Assembly: GCA_035713725.1 (NCBI GenBank) | Contig: DASTMZ010000108.1 | Location: forward strand, 1 to 19,306 | DNA: 19,306 nt | Direction of reading: 5' to 3' | Source: DASQPR01 sp035713725 | GTDB lineage: Bacteria > Actinomycetota > Actinomycetes > Mycobacteriales > Micromonosporaceae | Shown: positions 1-8,656 of the stretch, one piece after another | Layout: every line of letters begins with the position of its first letter | Position numbering within the stretch: the stretch's first letter is position 1 | Notes under the pieces: model-generated | Database searches by the model: none | The model's input: the letters and a program-made list of their open reading frames with translations, nothing else | What the model was told of the DNA's origin: nothing | Position numbers and translations under genes: made by a program

Positions 1-198
1 GTACCGTACGCCAGCCGTACGAGTCGGCGCATAGAGACGTCGCTCCAGCCGTCCGGCGAACCGGCCGAATCCGGCGACCGGATGCCATCGCCGTGGGTCG
101 CCGAGAACGGTATCGACGGCGTACCCAGCGACGAGGCCGGCGATGAGTTCGGCCGCACCCGCCCGGCGACGGCTGTCCGCAGTGGTCATCCGCGCCAT
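1..198 (-). CDS. cobD: Adenosylcobinamide-phosphate synthase CobD/CbiB, N-terminal fragment (runs off the window)
   Basis: Reading the minus strand from an ATG at 198 gives 66 codons that stay open to the window edge. Around residues 20-60 the fragment reads GLVAGYAVDTVLGDPRRWHP, then a V-x-G-F-G-R-F segment and LERRLY. The hydrophobic stretch followed by D-x-x-x-G-D-P-R-x-x-H-P-V is the typical N-terminus of CobD/CbiB, an integral membrane enzyme that attaches the aminopropanol arm to adenosylcobyric acid late in cobalamin synthesis. A second in-frame ATG lies at 189, so the start could be three codons later. About four fifths of the protein lies outside the window, so integrity cannot be judged. 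The 75 bp separating it from the next gene upstream show no clear promoter. The family call rests on this motif alone. Confidence 0.85.
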   Translation of the reverse strand, partial: MARMTTADSRRRAGAAELIAGLVAGYAVDTVLGDPRRWHPVAGFGRFAGRLERRLYAPTRTAGVRY

Positions 199-273
199 TC
201 TGCCGGTCGGTTCGACCGCCACCGCGTCGGGTAACGCCTATGTCGTCTCCGGTCGCGTGAGGGGACATGGGCG

Positions 274-1173
274 TCACCCGAGCGCTGGATCCGTCGTGGC
301 GCGCACGGCGAGGATCTCGGCAATGTCCCGGACGATGACCGAAATGTCGCGCATGTCTTCGCGGGTGACGTGGTAGACGCGCCAACCTGCCGCAGTCAAC
401 TCGCGGAGGCGTAACCGATCACGGTGCAGCTGCCGTGTGTCGGCATGCCACTGGCCGTCGTACTCGACGGCGAACCGGTACGCCGGCCAAGCGAGGTCGA
501 CACGCGCCACGAAGTAGCCCTCGTGAAGCACGGTGAACTGCGGGATGGGTGCCGGAAGTCCGGCTCGTAGCAGCGACAGGCGCAGTTGCGACTCTCGCGG
601 CGACTCTGCGCGGGGATCGGCCGCGGACAACACCTCAGTCACACGGCGGCTGCCTCGTTCGCCGGCGTGTGACCGTGCGTGCGCCAACAGGTCCGCTCGG
701 CTGAGACGCCGCCGGCGCGCGAGGGCGTCGATCCACCCGATGGCCTCCAGCTCTGGCCAACGGCGCGCAATCTCCCAAGCCGTGTGCGGTGGCCGGGTCA
801 TACGCATGCCCCGATGACTCGCGATCTCACTGTCGCCCAGTCGGACGCGATGGACCAGGAGTCCGGGGCGCCGACGAATGTGCCGTGGCGTGACCAGTTC
901 TATCGGGGCGTCCGCGTCGGCGAGATCGACACCCCAGACGTGCGCTGCGGACCGGCCCGTCAGCGCCGCATCCGGTGGCAGCCACAGTGCGACGGCCCGC
1001 ACGCGGATGAGATATGTGATCTCGGCTGCACCATCGATATAGATGCCGCAGCCAAGGTGGCGCCAAGTCGGTGCCCGAAGCTGATTACGGGTGACGAGGC
1101 CGGCAGCCACCGCTTCCCGGGCGCGAAACGGTCCGTTCCGAAGTTGGCGCGGACGGTGCGCGTTGACAGGCAC
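274..1173 (-). CDS. DUF559-domain protein (Vsr-like endonuclease fold, AbiEi-like N-terminus)
   Basis: A 299-residue protein starting at a GTG (1173). The first 50 residues (GPFRAREAVAAGLVTRNQLR, then W-R-x-L-G-C-G-I-Y) resemble the winged-helix N-terminus of AbiEi-type antitoxin-like proteins. The C-terminal third (about residues 190-295) matches DUF559, a relative of the very-short-patch-repair nuclease fold: E194 in SPRESQLR, D226 in ARVDLAW, E237 and D239 in FAVEYDGQWH, then RDRLRLRELTAAGWRVYHVT. These fit a PD-(D/E)xK-like metal site. Such proteins are abundant, often in many copies, in actinobacterial genomes, and their role is unknown. No partner toxin gene is adjacent, so I do not call it a toxin-antitoxin pair. 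The 107 bp upstream (1174-1280) contain no recognisable gene. Confidence 0.8.
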   Translation of the reverse strand: MPVNAHRPRQLRNGPFRAREAVAAGLVTRNQLRAPTWRHLGCGIYIDGAAEITYLIRVRAVALWLPPDAALTGRSAAHVWGVDLADADAPIELVTPRHIRRRPGLLVHRVRLGDSEIASHRGMRMTRPPHTAWEIARRWPELEAIGWIDALARRRRLSRADLLAHARSHAGERGSRRVTEVLSAADPRAESPRESQLRLSLLRAGLPAPIPQFTVLHEGYFVARVDLAWPAYRFAVEYDGQWHADTRQLHRDRLRLRELTAAGWRVYHVTREDMRDISVIVRDIAEILAVRATTDPALG

Positions 1174-1280
1174 CCGCCGAGTTTGCGTTCACCGGCGCTG
1201 GTGTCGTCTGCGGCACAGTTCGTTCGGTGGATGCCAAGGGTGCATGTGGATTCACACACGTTACAAGATCGCGGGGACGG

Positions 1281-2087
1281 TCAGAGGACAACGACCGTGT
1301 CGTTGACGGAGATCGGGCCGGTCCCGTCCGGAATGAGGTTCGTCGCGAACAGCAGTCCCTGGTTCACGTTGCGGTGGCGGGCGAGGGTACGAAGTGGCTC
1401 GTGACCGCGTTGGCCGGTGTCTTGGTCGGTCGTGGTCACGACGCAGCGATCGCATGGCTTTGGCACACGGAATTCGACGTCGCCGATCCGGATCCGCCGA
1501 CCGGTCCACTCGTCCTCGGTCCAGGCTGGCGCGCCGCCGATCACCACGTTCGGTCGGAACCGCGTCATCGGCAATGGCCACTCTGGGCTCTCCGCCTCGA
1601 GCAGCCAATCGTTCAGCGCGTCGAGCGAGGCCGCGTTCGCGATCAACAGGGGGTATCCGTCCGCGAAACTCACCCGATCGCTGTCACGGCTGAACCCGGG
1701 TTCAACGCGTCGCCGCATCGGGTCGTCCAGCCACACAAGGCGTACCGATCGGTCAAGGAGGTCGGAGAGCCACTTGTCCGCGGCGTCGTCGACGAGCGAG
1801 GCGACGACCGGTGTCGAATGCACGTTGGTGTCGACGGGCTCGCGGGCAACGACATCGACGACGAGGTCGTCCCGACCGGCCGCGTGCAGCGTCAGTCGGT
1901 CGTCCTCGAGCGATGGCTTGACGCGCACCAGACCCGGCTCTTCCCGCTGCGTGAGCATCCGGTGGTTGTCGTTGACGACCATGAACCGCCGGTCGCCGGC
2001 GAGCCCCCACGGCTGCACGGTCGCGGCCGGTACGTCGGTCCGGTAGCAGCCCTTGATCGGGTAGACGTGCAAGCTCACCACGTGCAT
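1281..2087 (-). CDS. MOSC domain-containing protein (YcbX/mARC-like)
   Basis: A 268-residue protein with an ATG at 2087. Residues 1-120 form the MOSC N-terminal beta-barrel domain (MHVVSLHVYPIKGC at the start, then GLAGDRRFMVVN and MLTQREEP). Residues 130-268 are the MOSC domain: FADGYPLLIAN (141-151), RFRPNVVI (176-183) and PKPCDRCVVTTTDQDTG (209-225). C212 or C215 is the position of the conserved cysteine that in this family binds sulfur or the molybdenum cofactor. Relatives include E. coli YcbX and mitochondrial amidoxime-reducing component, which reduce N-hydroxylated bases. Here there is no fused ferredoxin domain, so any electron partner must be separate. Length is normal for the stand-alone form. 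It is divergent from the RpiR regulator across 65 bp. The exact substrate cannot be read from the sequence. Confidence 0.9.
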   Translation of the reverse strand: MHVVSLHVYPIKGCYRTDVPAATVQPWGLAGDRRFMVVNDNHRMLTQREEPGLVRVKPSLEDDRLTLHAAGRDDLVVDVVAREPVDTNVHSTPVVASLVDDAADKWLSDLLDRSVRLVWLDDPMRRRVEPGFSRDSDRVSFADGYPLLIANAASLDALNDWLLEAESPEWPLPMTRFRPNVVIGGAPAWTEDEWTGRRIRIGDVEFRVPKPCDRCVVTTTDQDTGQRGHEPLRTLARHRNVNQGLLFATNLIPDGTGPISVNDTVVVL

Positions 2088-2160
2088 GACGTCACGCTAC
2101 ATGGCACGCAGTTCGGAGTCGCCTGAATGAAAACTTGCCATAGAGTGACATCGTGCATGA
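2081..2160. promoter_or_regulatory. Divergent MOSC/RpiR control region with 9-bp direct repeat and TGACGTCA palindrome
   Basis: The 65-bp gap between the two divergent genes is bracketed by two copies of CGTGCATGA, at 2081-2089 (across the MOSC start) and 2152-2160 (across the RpiR start). A perfect palindrome TGACGTCA lies at 2087-2094. RpiR-type proteins often repress their own promoter, so either motif could be an operator. Two copies in start-codon contexts may also be coincidence. Confidence 0.25.
2141..2146 (+). promoter_or_regulatory. Possible -10 element (TAGAGT) of a leaderless RpiR-gene transcript
   Basis: TAGAGT fits the actinobacterial TAnnnT pattern and lies 6 bp before the GTG start at 2153. 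Transcription would therefore begin at or next to the start codon. No strong Shine-Dalgarno sequence precedes that GTG, which agrees with leaderless initiation. No convincing -35 hexamer is visible. This is inference from spacing only. Confidence 0.35.
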
Positions 2161-2992
2161 ACAGTTGCTGGCGATCGTCGACGGCGTACGGCTGACGCCG
2201 ACCCAACGCCGCATCGCACACTGCCTCCTCGACCACGCCCCAGCGGCCGCATATCTGTCCGCGGCCGAGGTCGCCGAACTCGCAGCGGTCAGCCAGCCAT
2301 CCGTGACGCGCTTCGCCATCGCCCTGGGGTACGACGGATATCCGGCGCTTCGCCGGGCGCTCCGCTCTCCCGGCGCCACGCCGGCGGACACCGATCGCGC
2401 CATGCACAACGACCTCCAACACGCGGTGTCTGCCGAGATCGACAACCTGGCGCGGCTGGCCAATCGGCTCGCCGACGGCACCTCCGACCGCGCGAACATC
2501 GATGCTGCGGCGCGACTCCTGGCGGCCAGCCGACCGCTGCCCGTGCTCGGATTGCGAAGCGCCGCGCCGCTCGCCTCGTACGTCGGCTATTTCGCAGCGA
2601 AGGTGCTGCCCGACGTACGAGTCATTGATCATGGGGGGAGCCTGCTTGCCGATCGGCTGGAACAGGCGCGCGCGGCCGGCGCGACCGCGATGCTGGGGAT
2701 TGTGTTGCCACGCCATCCGAAAGAGTCGATCGTGGCGCTGCGTGACGCCCGTGATTGCGGGCTTGCCGTGGTCGCATTGACCGATTCACCGATCGGGGAC
2801 GTCGCGGATGTCGCCGACGTCACCCTGCACGCGGGCGTGAGCTCGCATCTCGTCTTCGATCTCCACGCGGCACCGATGGCGCTCGCCATGGTGCTGCTAC
2901 AAGCCGTCTGCGACATGGCACCGGCGCACACGCAAGCTCGTCTCGAGGCATTCGAGGCCTCGGCGGCCGGTCGCGGACTATTCGTCGGCTAG
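2153..2992 (+). CDS. MurR/RpiR-family transcriptional regulator with SIS domain; likely regulator of the adjacent hut operon
   Basis: A 279-residue protein starting at GTG 2153. Residues 1-75 form the RpiR helix-turn-helix domain: LTPTQRRIAHCLLDHAP, then SAAEVAELAAVSQPSVTRF (36-54) and the typical LGYDGYPALRRAL. Residues about 115-255 form a sugar-isomerase (SIS) fold, with GLRSAAPLASYVGYFAAK (133-150) and GIVLPRHPKESI (182-193), which in this family binds a small effector, usually a phosphosugar. The gene ends 48 bp before hutU on the same strand, which makes it the obvious candidate regulator of histidine use. This contrasts with the GntR-type HutC of proteobacteria. The effector could be a pathway intermediate such as urocanate, but the sequence does not show that. 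Co-transcription with hutU is possible given the short gap. Confidence 0.9.
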   Translation: MHEQLLAIVDGVRLTPTQRRIAHCLLDHAPAAAYLSAAEVAELAAVSQPSVTRFAIALGYDGYPALRRALRSPGATPADTDRAMHNDLQHAVSAEIDNLARLANRLADGTSDRANIDAAARLLAASRPLPVLGLRSAAPLASYVGYFAAKVLPDVRVIDHGGSLLADRLEQARAAGATAMLGIVLPRHPKESIVALRDARDCGLAVVALTDSPIGDVADVADVTLHAGVSSHLVFDLHAAPMALAMVLLQAVCDMAPAHTQARLEAFEASAAGRGLFVG

Positions 2993-3028
2993 CCCGCTCG
3001 TTAACAGGTAAGAGTCGTCACCCGCACG

Positions 3029-3034
3029 AAGGAG
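3029..3034 (+). promoter_or_regulatory. Ribosome binding site AAGGAG that fixes the hutU start
   Basis: AAGGAG lies 6 bp before GTG 3041. An alternative in-frame TTG at 3035 directly touches this sequence and would leave no spacer, so GTG 3041 is preferred. Confidence 0.7.
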
Positions 3035-3040
3035 TTGTCA

Positions 3041-4689
<1,649 letters not shown>

Positions 4690-4693
<4 letters not shown>

Positions 4694-5937
4694 GCACCGC
4701 CGTCGAGCGCTTTGCCGCGCTGTGGGACTCGCTCGCACCGATCGGCCGCGCGCCGAGTGGACCGCTGGACGGGCCGGGCGGCTCCGGATATCTGCGCTAC
4801 GCGTGGACGCACGGCGACCTCGACTGCCGCGAATGGTTTGTAGAGGAGGCGCTCGACCGAGACCTGGACGTCGAGACGGATGGTAACGGCAACATCTGGG
4901 CGACTTGGTGCCCCGCCGGGGTCGACGAGCAGATGCCGGCCGTGGTCACCGGCAGCCACCTCGACTCCGTACCGCACGGTGGCGCGTACGACGGACCGCT
5001 CGGCGTCGTGTCAGCGCTGCTCGCCGTCGACGAGATGCGCGCCCGCGGCGCGACGCCGACCGTACCGCTGCGACTCGCCGTCTTCACCGAGGAGGAGGGG
5101 TCCCGGTTCGGCGTTGCCTGCCTCGGTTCGCGGTTGCTGACCGGCTCGATCGCACCGGACAAGGCGCTCGCGCTCACCGATCGCGATGGGCTTCGGCTCA
5201 GCGACGCGATGCGCATCGGCGGCGTCGAGCCGGACACGGTCGGCGCAGACCCGACTCGTCTCGCGGCCATCGGCGCGTTCGTGGAACTTCATGTCGAGCA
5301 AGGCCGGTGGCTCGTCGACGCCGGCCAGCCGGTCGGCATCGCGACCGCGATCTGGCCGCACGGCCGCTATCGGTTCGACTTCCGCGGCGCGGGCAACCAC
5401 GCCGGTACGACGCGGATGGACGACCGCCACGACCCGATGCTGACGTACGCCTACACCGTGCTCGCCGCGAACAAGGAAGCGCGACTCGCGGGCGCGCACG
5501 CGACGGTCGGGCGGGTGTCCGTCGAGCCGAATGCGACCAACGCCGTGCCGTCCTCGGTGACCGGTTGGCTCGACGCACGCGCGCCCGACGACGAGATCCT
5601 CAAGATGCTCGTCGAGGCCATCACGGTCAAGGCGACCGATCGCGCGAATCGTGACGGCACTCAGGTCGCGGTCACCGCCGAGTCGGCATCCGGCGCCACG
5701 ACGTTCGATCCGGATCTGGTGGCCAGGCTTCGCGCCGTGTTGCCAGACGCGCCGCTGCTCGCGACCGGCGCCGGACACGACGCCGGCGTACTGGCGAGCC
5801 GCGTGCCGGCCGCGATGCTCTTCGTACGCAACCCGACCGGTGTGTCACACGCGCCCGAGGAAACGGCGTCCGACGAGGATTGCACGGCCGGCGTGGCGGC
5901 GCTCGCGGACGTGCTGACGGAGTTGGCATGCCGGTGA
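4690..5937 (+). CDS. M20-family amidohydrolase (allantoate amidohydrolase/N-carbamoylase-like); candidate N-formylglutamate deformylase
   Basis: A 415-residue zinc peptidase-fold enzyme of the allantoate amidohydrolase / N-carbamoyl-amino-acid hydrolase group. The metal ligands are visible: H90 in TGSHLDSVPHGG, D101 in AYDGPLG, E135/E136 in FTEEEGSRFG, H201 in ELHVEQG and H387 in GVSHAPEE. The insertion domain carries GAGNHAGTTRMDDRHD. ATG 4690 overlaps the hutU stop and has GGAGG at 4678-4682. Homology alone would suggest allantoate or N-carbamoyl amino acids as substrate. However, the gene lies inside a hut operon between hutU and hutF, and the operon lacks the classical HutG. Hydrolysis of N-formyl-L-glutamate, the HutF product, to glutamate and formate is therefore the better inference. 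As I recall, the same gene order occurs in Streptomyces. Fold and family are certain; the substrate is inferred. Confidence 0.9.
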
Positions 5938-7481
5938 GCCGCCGCGATCAACCACAGCGTCCCGGCCGGGAGCACCGGACGTTCCACGCCGAACGCGCCT
6001 GGCTGTCGGACGGGAACGGCGACCACGCCCGCGTCGAATCGGACGTGCTGATCGAGGTCTCCGACGGTCGGTTCAGCGCGGTGATCCCCGGCGTACCCGT
6101 TGGTGCCGCGGCTACCGACGGAGCGCTGCGCCTGACCGGGCTCACCGTTCCGGGTCTCGCCAACGCTCACTCGCACGCGTTCCATCGAGCGCTGCGTGGG
6201 CGTACCCACGGCGGCAAGGGCAGCTTCTGGACGTGGCGCGACGGGATGTACGCGCTGGCCGAGCGGCTCGACCCGGACGCGTACTACTGGCTGGCCCGGG
6301 CGACGTACGCGGAGATGGTGCGCGCCGGCATCACGTGTGTCGGCGAGTTCCACTATTTGCACCATGGCCCCGGCGGCACGCCCTACGGTGACCCGAACGC
6401 GATGGGTGCCGCGTTGATGTACGCAGCGCGCGACGCGGGATTGCGCATCACGTTGCTCGACACGCTCTATCTGACCGCGAACGTTGACGGCACACCGCCG
6501 ACCGGCACGCAACTCCGCTTCTCGGACGGCACGGCGGACGCTTGGGCGAAGCGGGTCACCGCACTGCAGGGCCAGCCGCACGCACGGGTCGGCGTCGCAG
6601 CACATTCGGTGCGCGCCATTCCCGCCGAGACACTGCCCACCGTGGTCGCGGTTGCAGCGGGCCGCCCGATGCACGTCCACCTGTCCGAGCAACGCGCAGA
6701 GAACGTCGCCTGTCTCGCCGTACACCGCGCGACCCCCACGCAACTGTTGGCGGATCACGGATTCCTCGGTCCGACCGCGACCGCGGTGCATGCCACACAC
6801 CTCAACGACATCGACCGTACGGCGCTCGGTGACTCCGACACCGGCGTGTGCTTCTGCCCGACCACCGAGCGCGATCTCGCGGACGGCATCGGGCCGGCGC
6901 GCGCACTCGTCGACGGCGGATCTCCGTTGTCGCTCGGCTCGGACAGCCACGCGGTCATCGACATGTTCGAGGAGGCTCGCGCGATCGAGATGCACGAGCG
7001 GCTGAGAACCGAGTTGCGGGGCCACTTCGCGGTCGACGAGCTGATGGCGGCCGCGACGTTGAACGGACACCGCGCACTCGGTTGGGACGACGCCGGTGCG
7101 ATCGCCGTCGGTGCGCGTGCCGACCTCGTGACAATGCGCCTCGACGGGGTACGTACGGCAGGCGCAGACCCGTCCGGTGCGGCCATCTACGCGGCCACCG
7201 CGGCCGACGTCACACACGTCGTGGTGGACGGCGCGACCGTGGTGCACGACGGCCGCCACGCCAGCATCGACGTCGGTCCGGCGCTCTCCGCCGCGATCAC
7301 GCCGCTCTGGCTGCCGGCCGAAGTGGTGCCGGCGTCGAGTGTCGCCGCACCGCCCGGCGGACCCGCACCGTTCGCCGGAAACGCACGGAGCGGCGGAGTC
7401 ACGCCGCCCACCGGAACCGCACCGGGCGGCGGAGCCACCCCGTCCACCGGACCGGCGACGTCCGGGAAGGCACCGGCATGA
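5928..7481 (+). CDS. hutF: Formimidoylglutamate deiminase
   Basis: Deaminates N-formimino-L-glutamate to N-formyl-L-glutamate and ammonia. It belongs to the amidohydrolase superfamily. Metal-site motifs are present: H81 and H83 in NAHSHAFHRALRG, H249/H251 in MHVHLSEQRAEN, H288/H291 in AVHATHLND, and D339 in LGSDSHAVID. VCFCPTTERDLADG (307-320) and the aromatic FHYLHHGPGGTPY are typical of HutF. ATG 5928 has GGAG at 5919-5922 and overlaps the upstream gene by 10 bp. The product is 517 residues, longer than the roughly 450 usual for HutF. The catalytic part ends near residue 465, and the rest is a Gly/Pro/Thr/Ala-rich tail built of three 12-residue units (see the repeat entry). The tail is probably dispensable for catalysis. 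The 3' end overlaps hutI by 4 bp. Confidence 0.94.
   Translation: MPVSRRDQPQRPGREHRTFHAERAWLSDGNGDHARVESDVLIEVSDGRFSAVIPGVPVGAAATDGALRLTGLTVPGLANAHSHAFHRALRGRTHGGKGSFWTWRDGMYALAERLDPDAYYWLARATYAEMVRAGITCVGEFHYLHHGPGGTPYGDPNAMGAALMYAARDAGLRITLLDTLYLTANVDGTPPTGTQLRFSDGTADAWAKRVTALQGQPHARVGVAAHSVRAIPAETLPTVVAVAAGRPMHVHLSEQRAENVACLAVHRATPTQLLADHGFLGPTATAVHATHLNDIDRTALGDSDTGVCFCPTTERDLADGIGPARALVDGGSPLSLGSDSHAVIDMFEEARAIEMHERLRTELRGHFAVDELMAAATLNGHRALGWDDAGAIAVGARADLVTMRLDGVRTAGADPSGAAIYAATAADVTHVVVDGATVVHDGRHASIDVGPALSAAITPLWLPAEVVPASSVAAPPGGPAPFAGNARSGGVTPPTGTAPGGGATPSTGPATSGKAPA
7356..7463 (+). repeat. Three 36-bp minisatellite-like units encoding the HutF C-terminal tail
   Basis: The tail residues 477-512 divide into GGPAPFAGNARS, GGVTPPTGTAPG and GGATPSTGPATS, each 12 codons long. 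At DNA level, 25-nt cores at 7391-7415 and 7427-7451 agree at 22 of 25 positions with a 36-nt offset. The first unit is more diverged. The period keeps the reading frame, so copy number could vary without disrupting the enzyme. Confidence 0.7.
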
Positions 7482-8656
7482 CGCTGCTCATCGACAACGT
7501 CGGCGAGCTCGTCACGAACGACGTGGGCATCGGGCGCGGCCCACTCGGCATCCTGACCGACGCCGCGCTCGTGGTCGGCGACGACGGCCGCATCGCGTGG
7601 GTCGGTTCGGGCTCTGGCGCGCCGGATGCGGACCAACGGCTGGACGCGGACGGTCGCGCGCTGATCCCCGGCTTCGTGGACAGCCACGCACATTTGGTCT
7701 TCGCCGGTGACCGTGCCGCAGAGTTCGCCGCGCGGATGGCGGGCGAGCCCTACACGGGTGGCGGCATCCGTACCACCGTGGCGGCCACCCGCGCCGCATC
7801 GGACGACACGCTTCGGGCAAACGTCGTGCGCCTGCGTCGCGAAATGCTGCGGCAGGGCACCACCACGGTCGAGATCAAGAGTGGGTACGGGTTGAGCGTC
7901 GCCGACGAGACCCGATCGGTGGCCGTGGCGCGCGAGTTCACCGACGAAACAACGTTTCTCGGCGCGCACGTGGTGCCGGAGGATACGGACGCGGACACAT
8001 ACACCTCGCTCGTGTGCGGCAAGATGCTGGATGCCGCGGCGCCCTATGCCCGCTGGATCGACGTGTTCTGTGAGCGTGGCGCGTTCGACGTCGATCAGTC
8101 GCGCGCGGTGCTCACCGCCGGCATCGCGGCCGGACTCGGCGCACGGATCCACGCGAACCAACTCACGCCCGGCGACGGCGTACGGCTGGCCGTCGAACTC
8201 GGTGCGGCGAGCGCCGACCACTGCACGCACTTGTCCCCCGCCGACATCGACGCGCTCGCCGCTGCCCGTGCGGACGGCACGACCGGTACGGTCGCCACAC
8301 TGCTGCCCGGCGCCGAGTTCTCTACCCGGTCTGGGTATCCCGATGCACGCGCGCTGTTGGATGCGGGTGCCACCGTGGCGCTCGCAACCGACTGCAACCC
8401 TGGGTCGTCGTACACGTCCTCGATGCCCTTCTGCATCGCGCTCGCGGTGCGCGAGATGCGGATGACGCCGGCGGAAGCGTTGTGGTCCGCGACCGTCGGG
8501 GGCGCTCGGGCCTTGCGTCGCACGGACATCGGCCACCTCGGCGTCGGCGCACGGGCCGACATTGCGATCCTCGACGCACCGAACCACCTTCACTTGGCCT
8601 ATCGGCCCGGCGTCCCCCTCGTGGCCACCGTGCTGCTTAATGGAGAGCCGACATGA
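7478..8656 (+). CDS. hutI: Imidazolonepropionase
   Basis: Hydrolyses 4-imidazolone-5-propionate to N-formimino-L-glutamate, the third step of histidine breakdown. The 392-residue product shows the whole family signature: ALIPGFVDSHAHLVFAGDRA (H70 and H72 as metal ligands), EPYTGGGIRTTV, EIKSGYGL, THLGAH-like TFLGAHVVPED, H225 in ARIHANQL, H248 in SADHCTHL and D305 in ATDCNPGSS. ATG 7478 overlaps the hutF stop (ATGA) and has GGAAGG at 7465-7470, 7 bp upstream. The 3' end overlaps hutH by 4 bp. The length is slightly below the roughly 400-410 of many homologues, but nothing essential is missing. Confidence 0.97.
   Translation: MTLLIDNVGELVTNDVGIGRGPLGILTDAALVVGDDGRIAWVGSGSGAPDADQRLDADGRALIPGFVDSHAHLVFAGDRAAEFAARMAGEPYTGGGIRTTVAATRAASDDTLRANVVRLRREMLRQGTTTVEIKSGYGLSVADETRSVAVAREFTDETTFLGAHVVPEDTDADTYTSLVCGKMLDAAAPYARWIDVFCERGAFDVDQSRAVLTAGIAAGLGARIHANQLTPGDGVRLAVELGAASADHCTHLSPADIDALAAARADGTTGTVATLLPGAEFSTRSGYPDARALLDAGATVALATDCNPGSSYTSSMPFCIALAVREMRMTPAEALWSATVGGARALRRTDIGHLGVGARADIAILDAPNHLHLAYRPGVPLVATVLLNGEPT

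Noticed and set aside
274..1173. DUF559 protein as the antitoxin of an AbiEi/AbiEii-type defence pair
   Set aside because: No nucleotidyltransferase toxin gene lies next to it, and DUF559 proteins of this form are common stand-alone genes.
1245..1256. TGTG-GATT-CACA near the DUF559 gene as a CRP-like site
   Set aside because: Arms are only 4 bp and the spacer is 4 bp, not the 6 bp of CRP sites. It also does not sit at a convincing promoter.
2993..3040. Independent hutU promoter in the 48-bp gap after the RpiR gene
   Set aside because: GGTAAGAGT resembles part of a -10 box but does not fit TAnnnT well and lacks a -35 partner. Co-transcription from upstream is equally likely.
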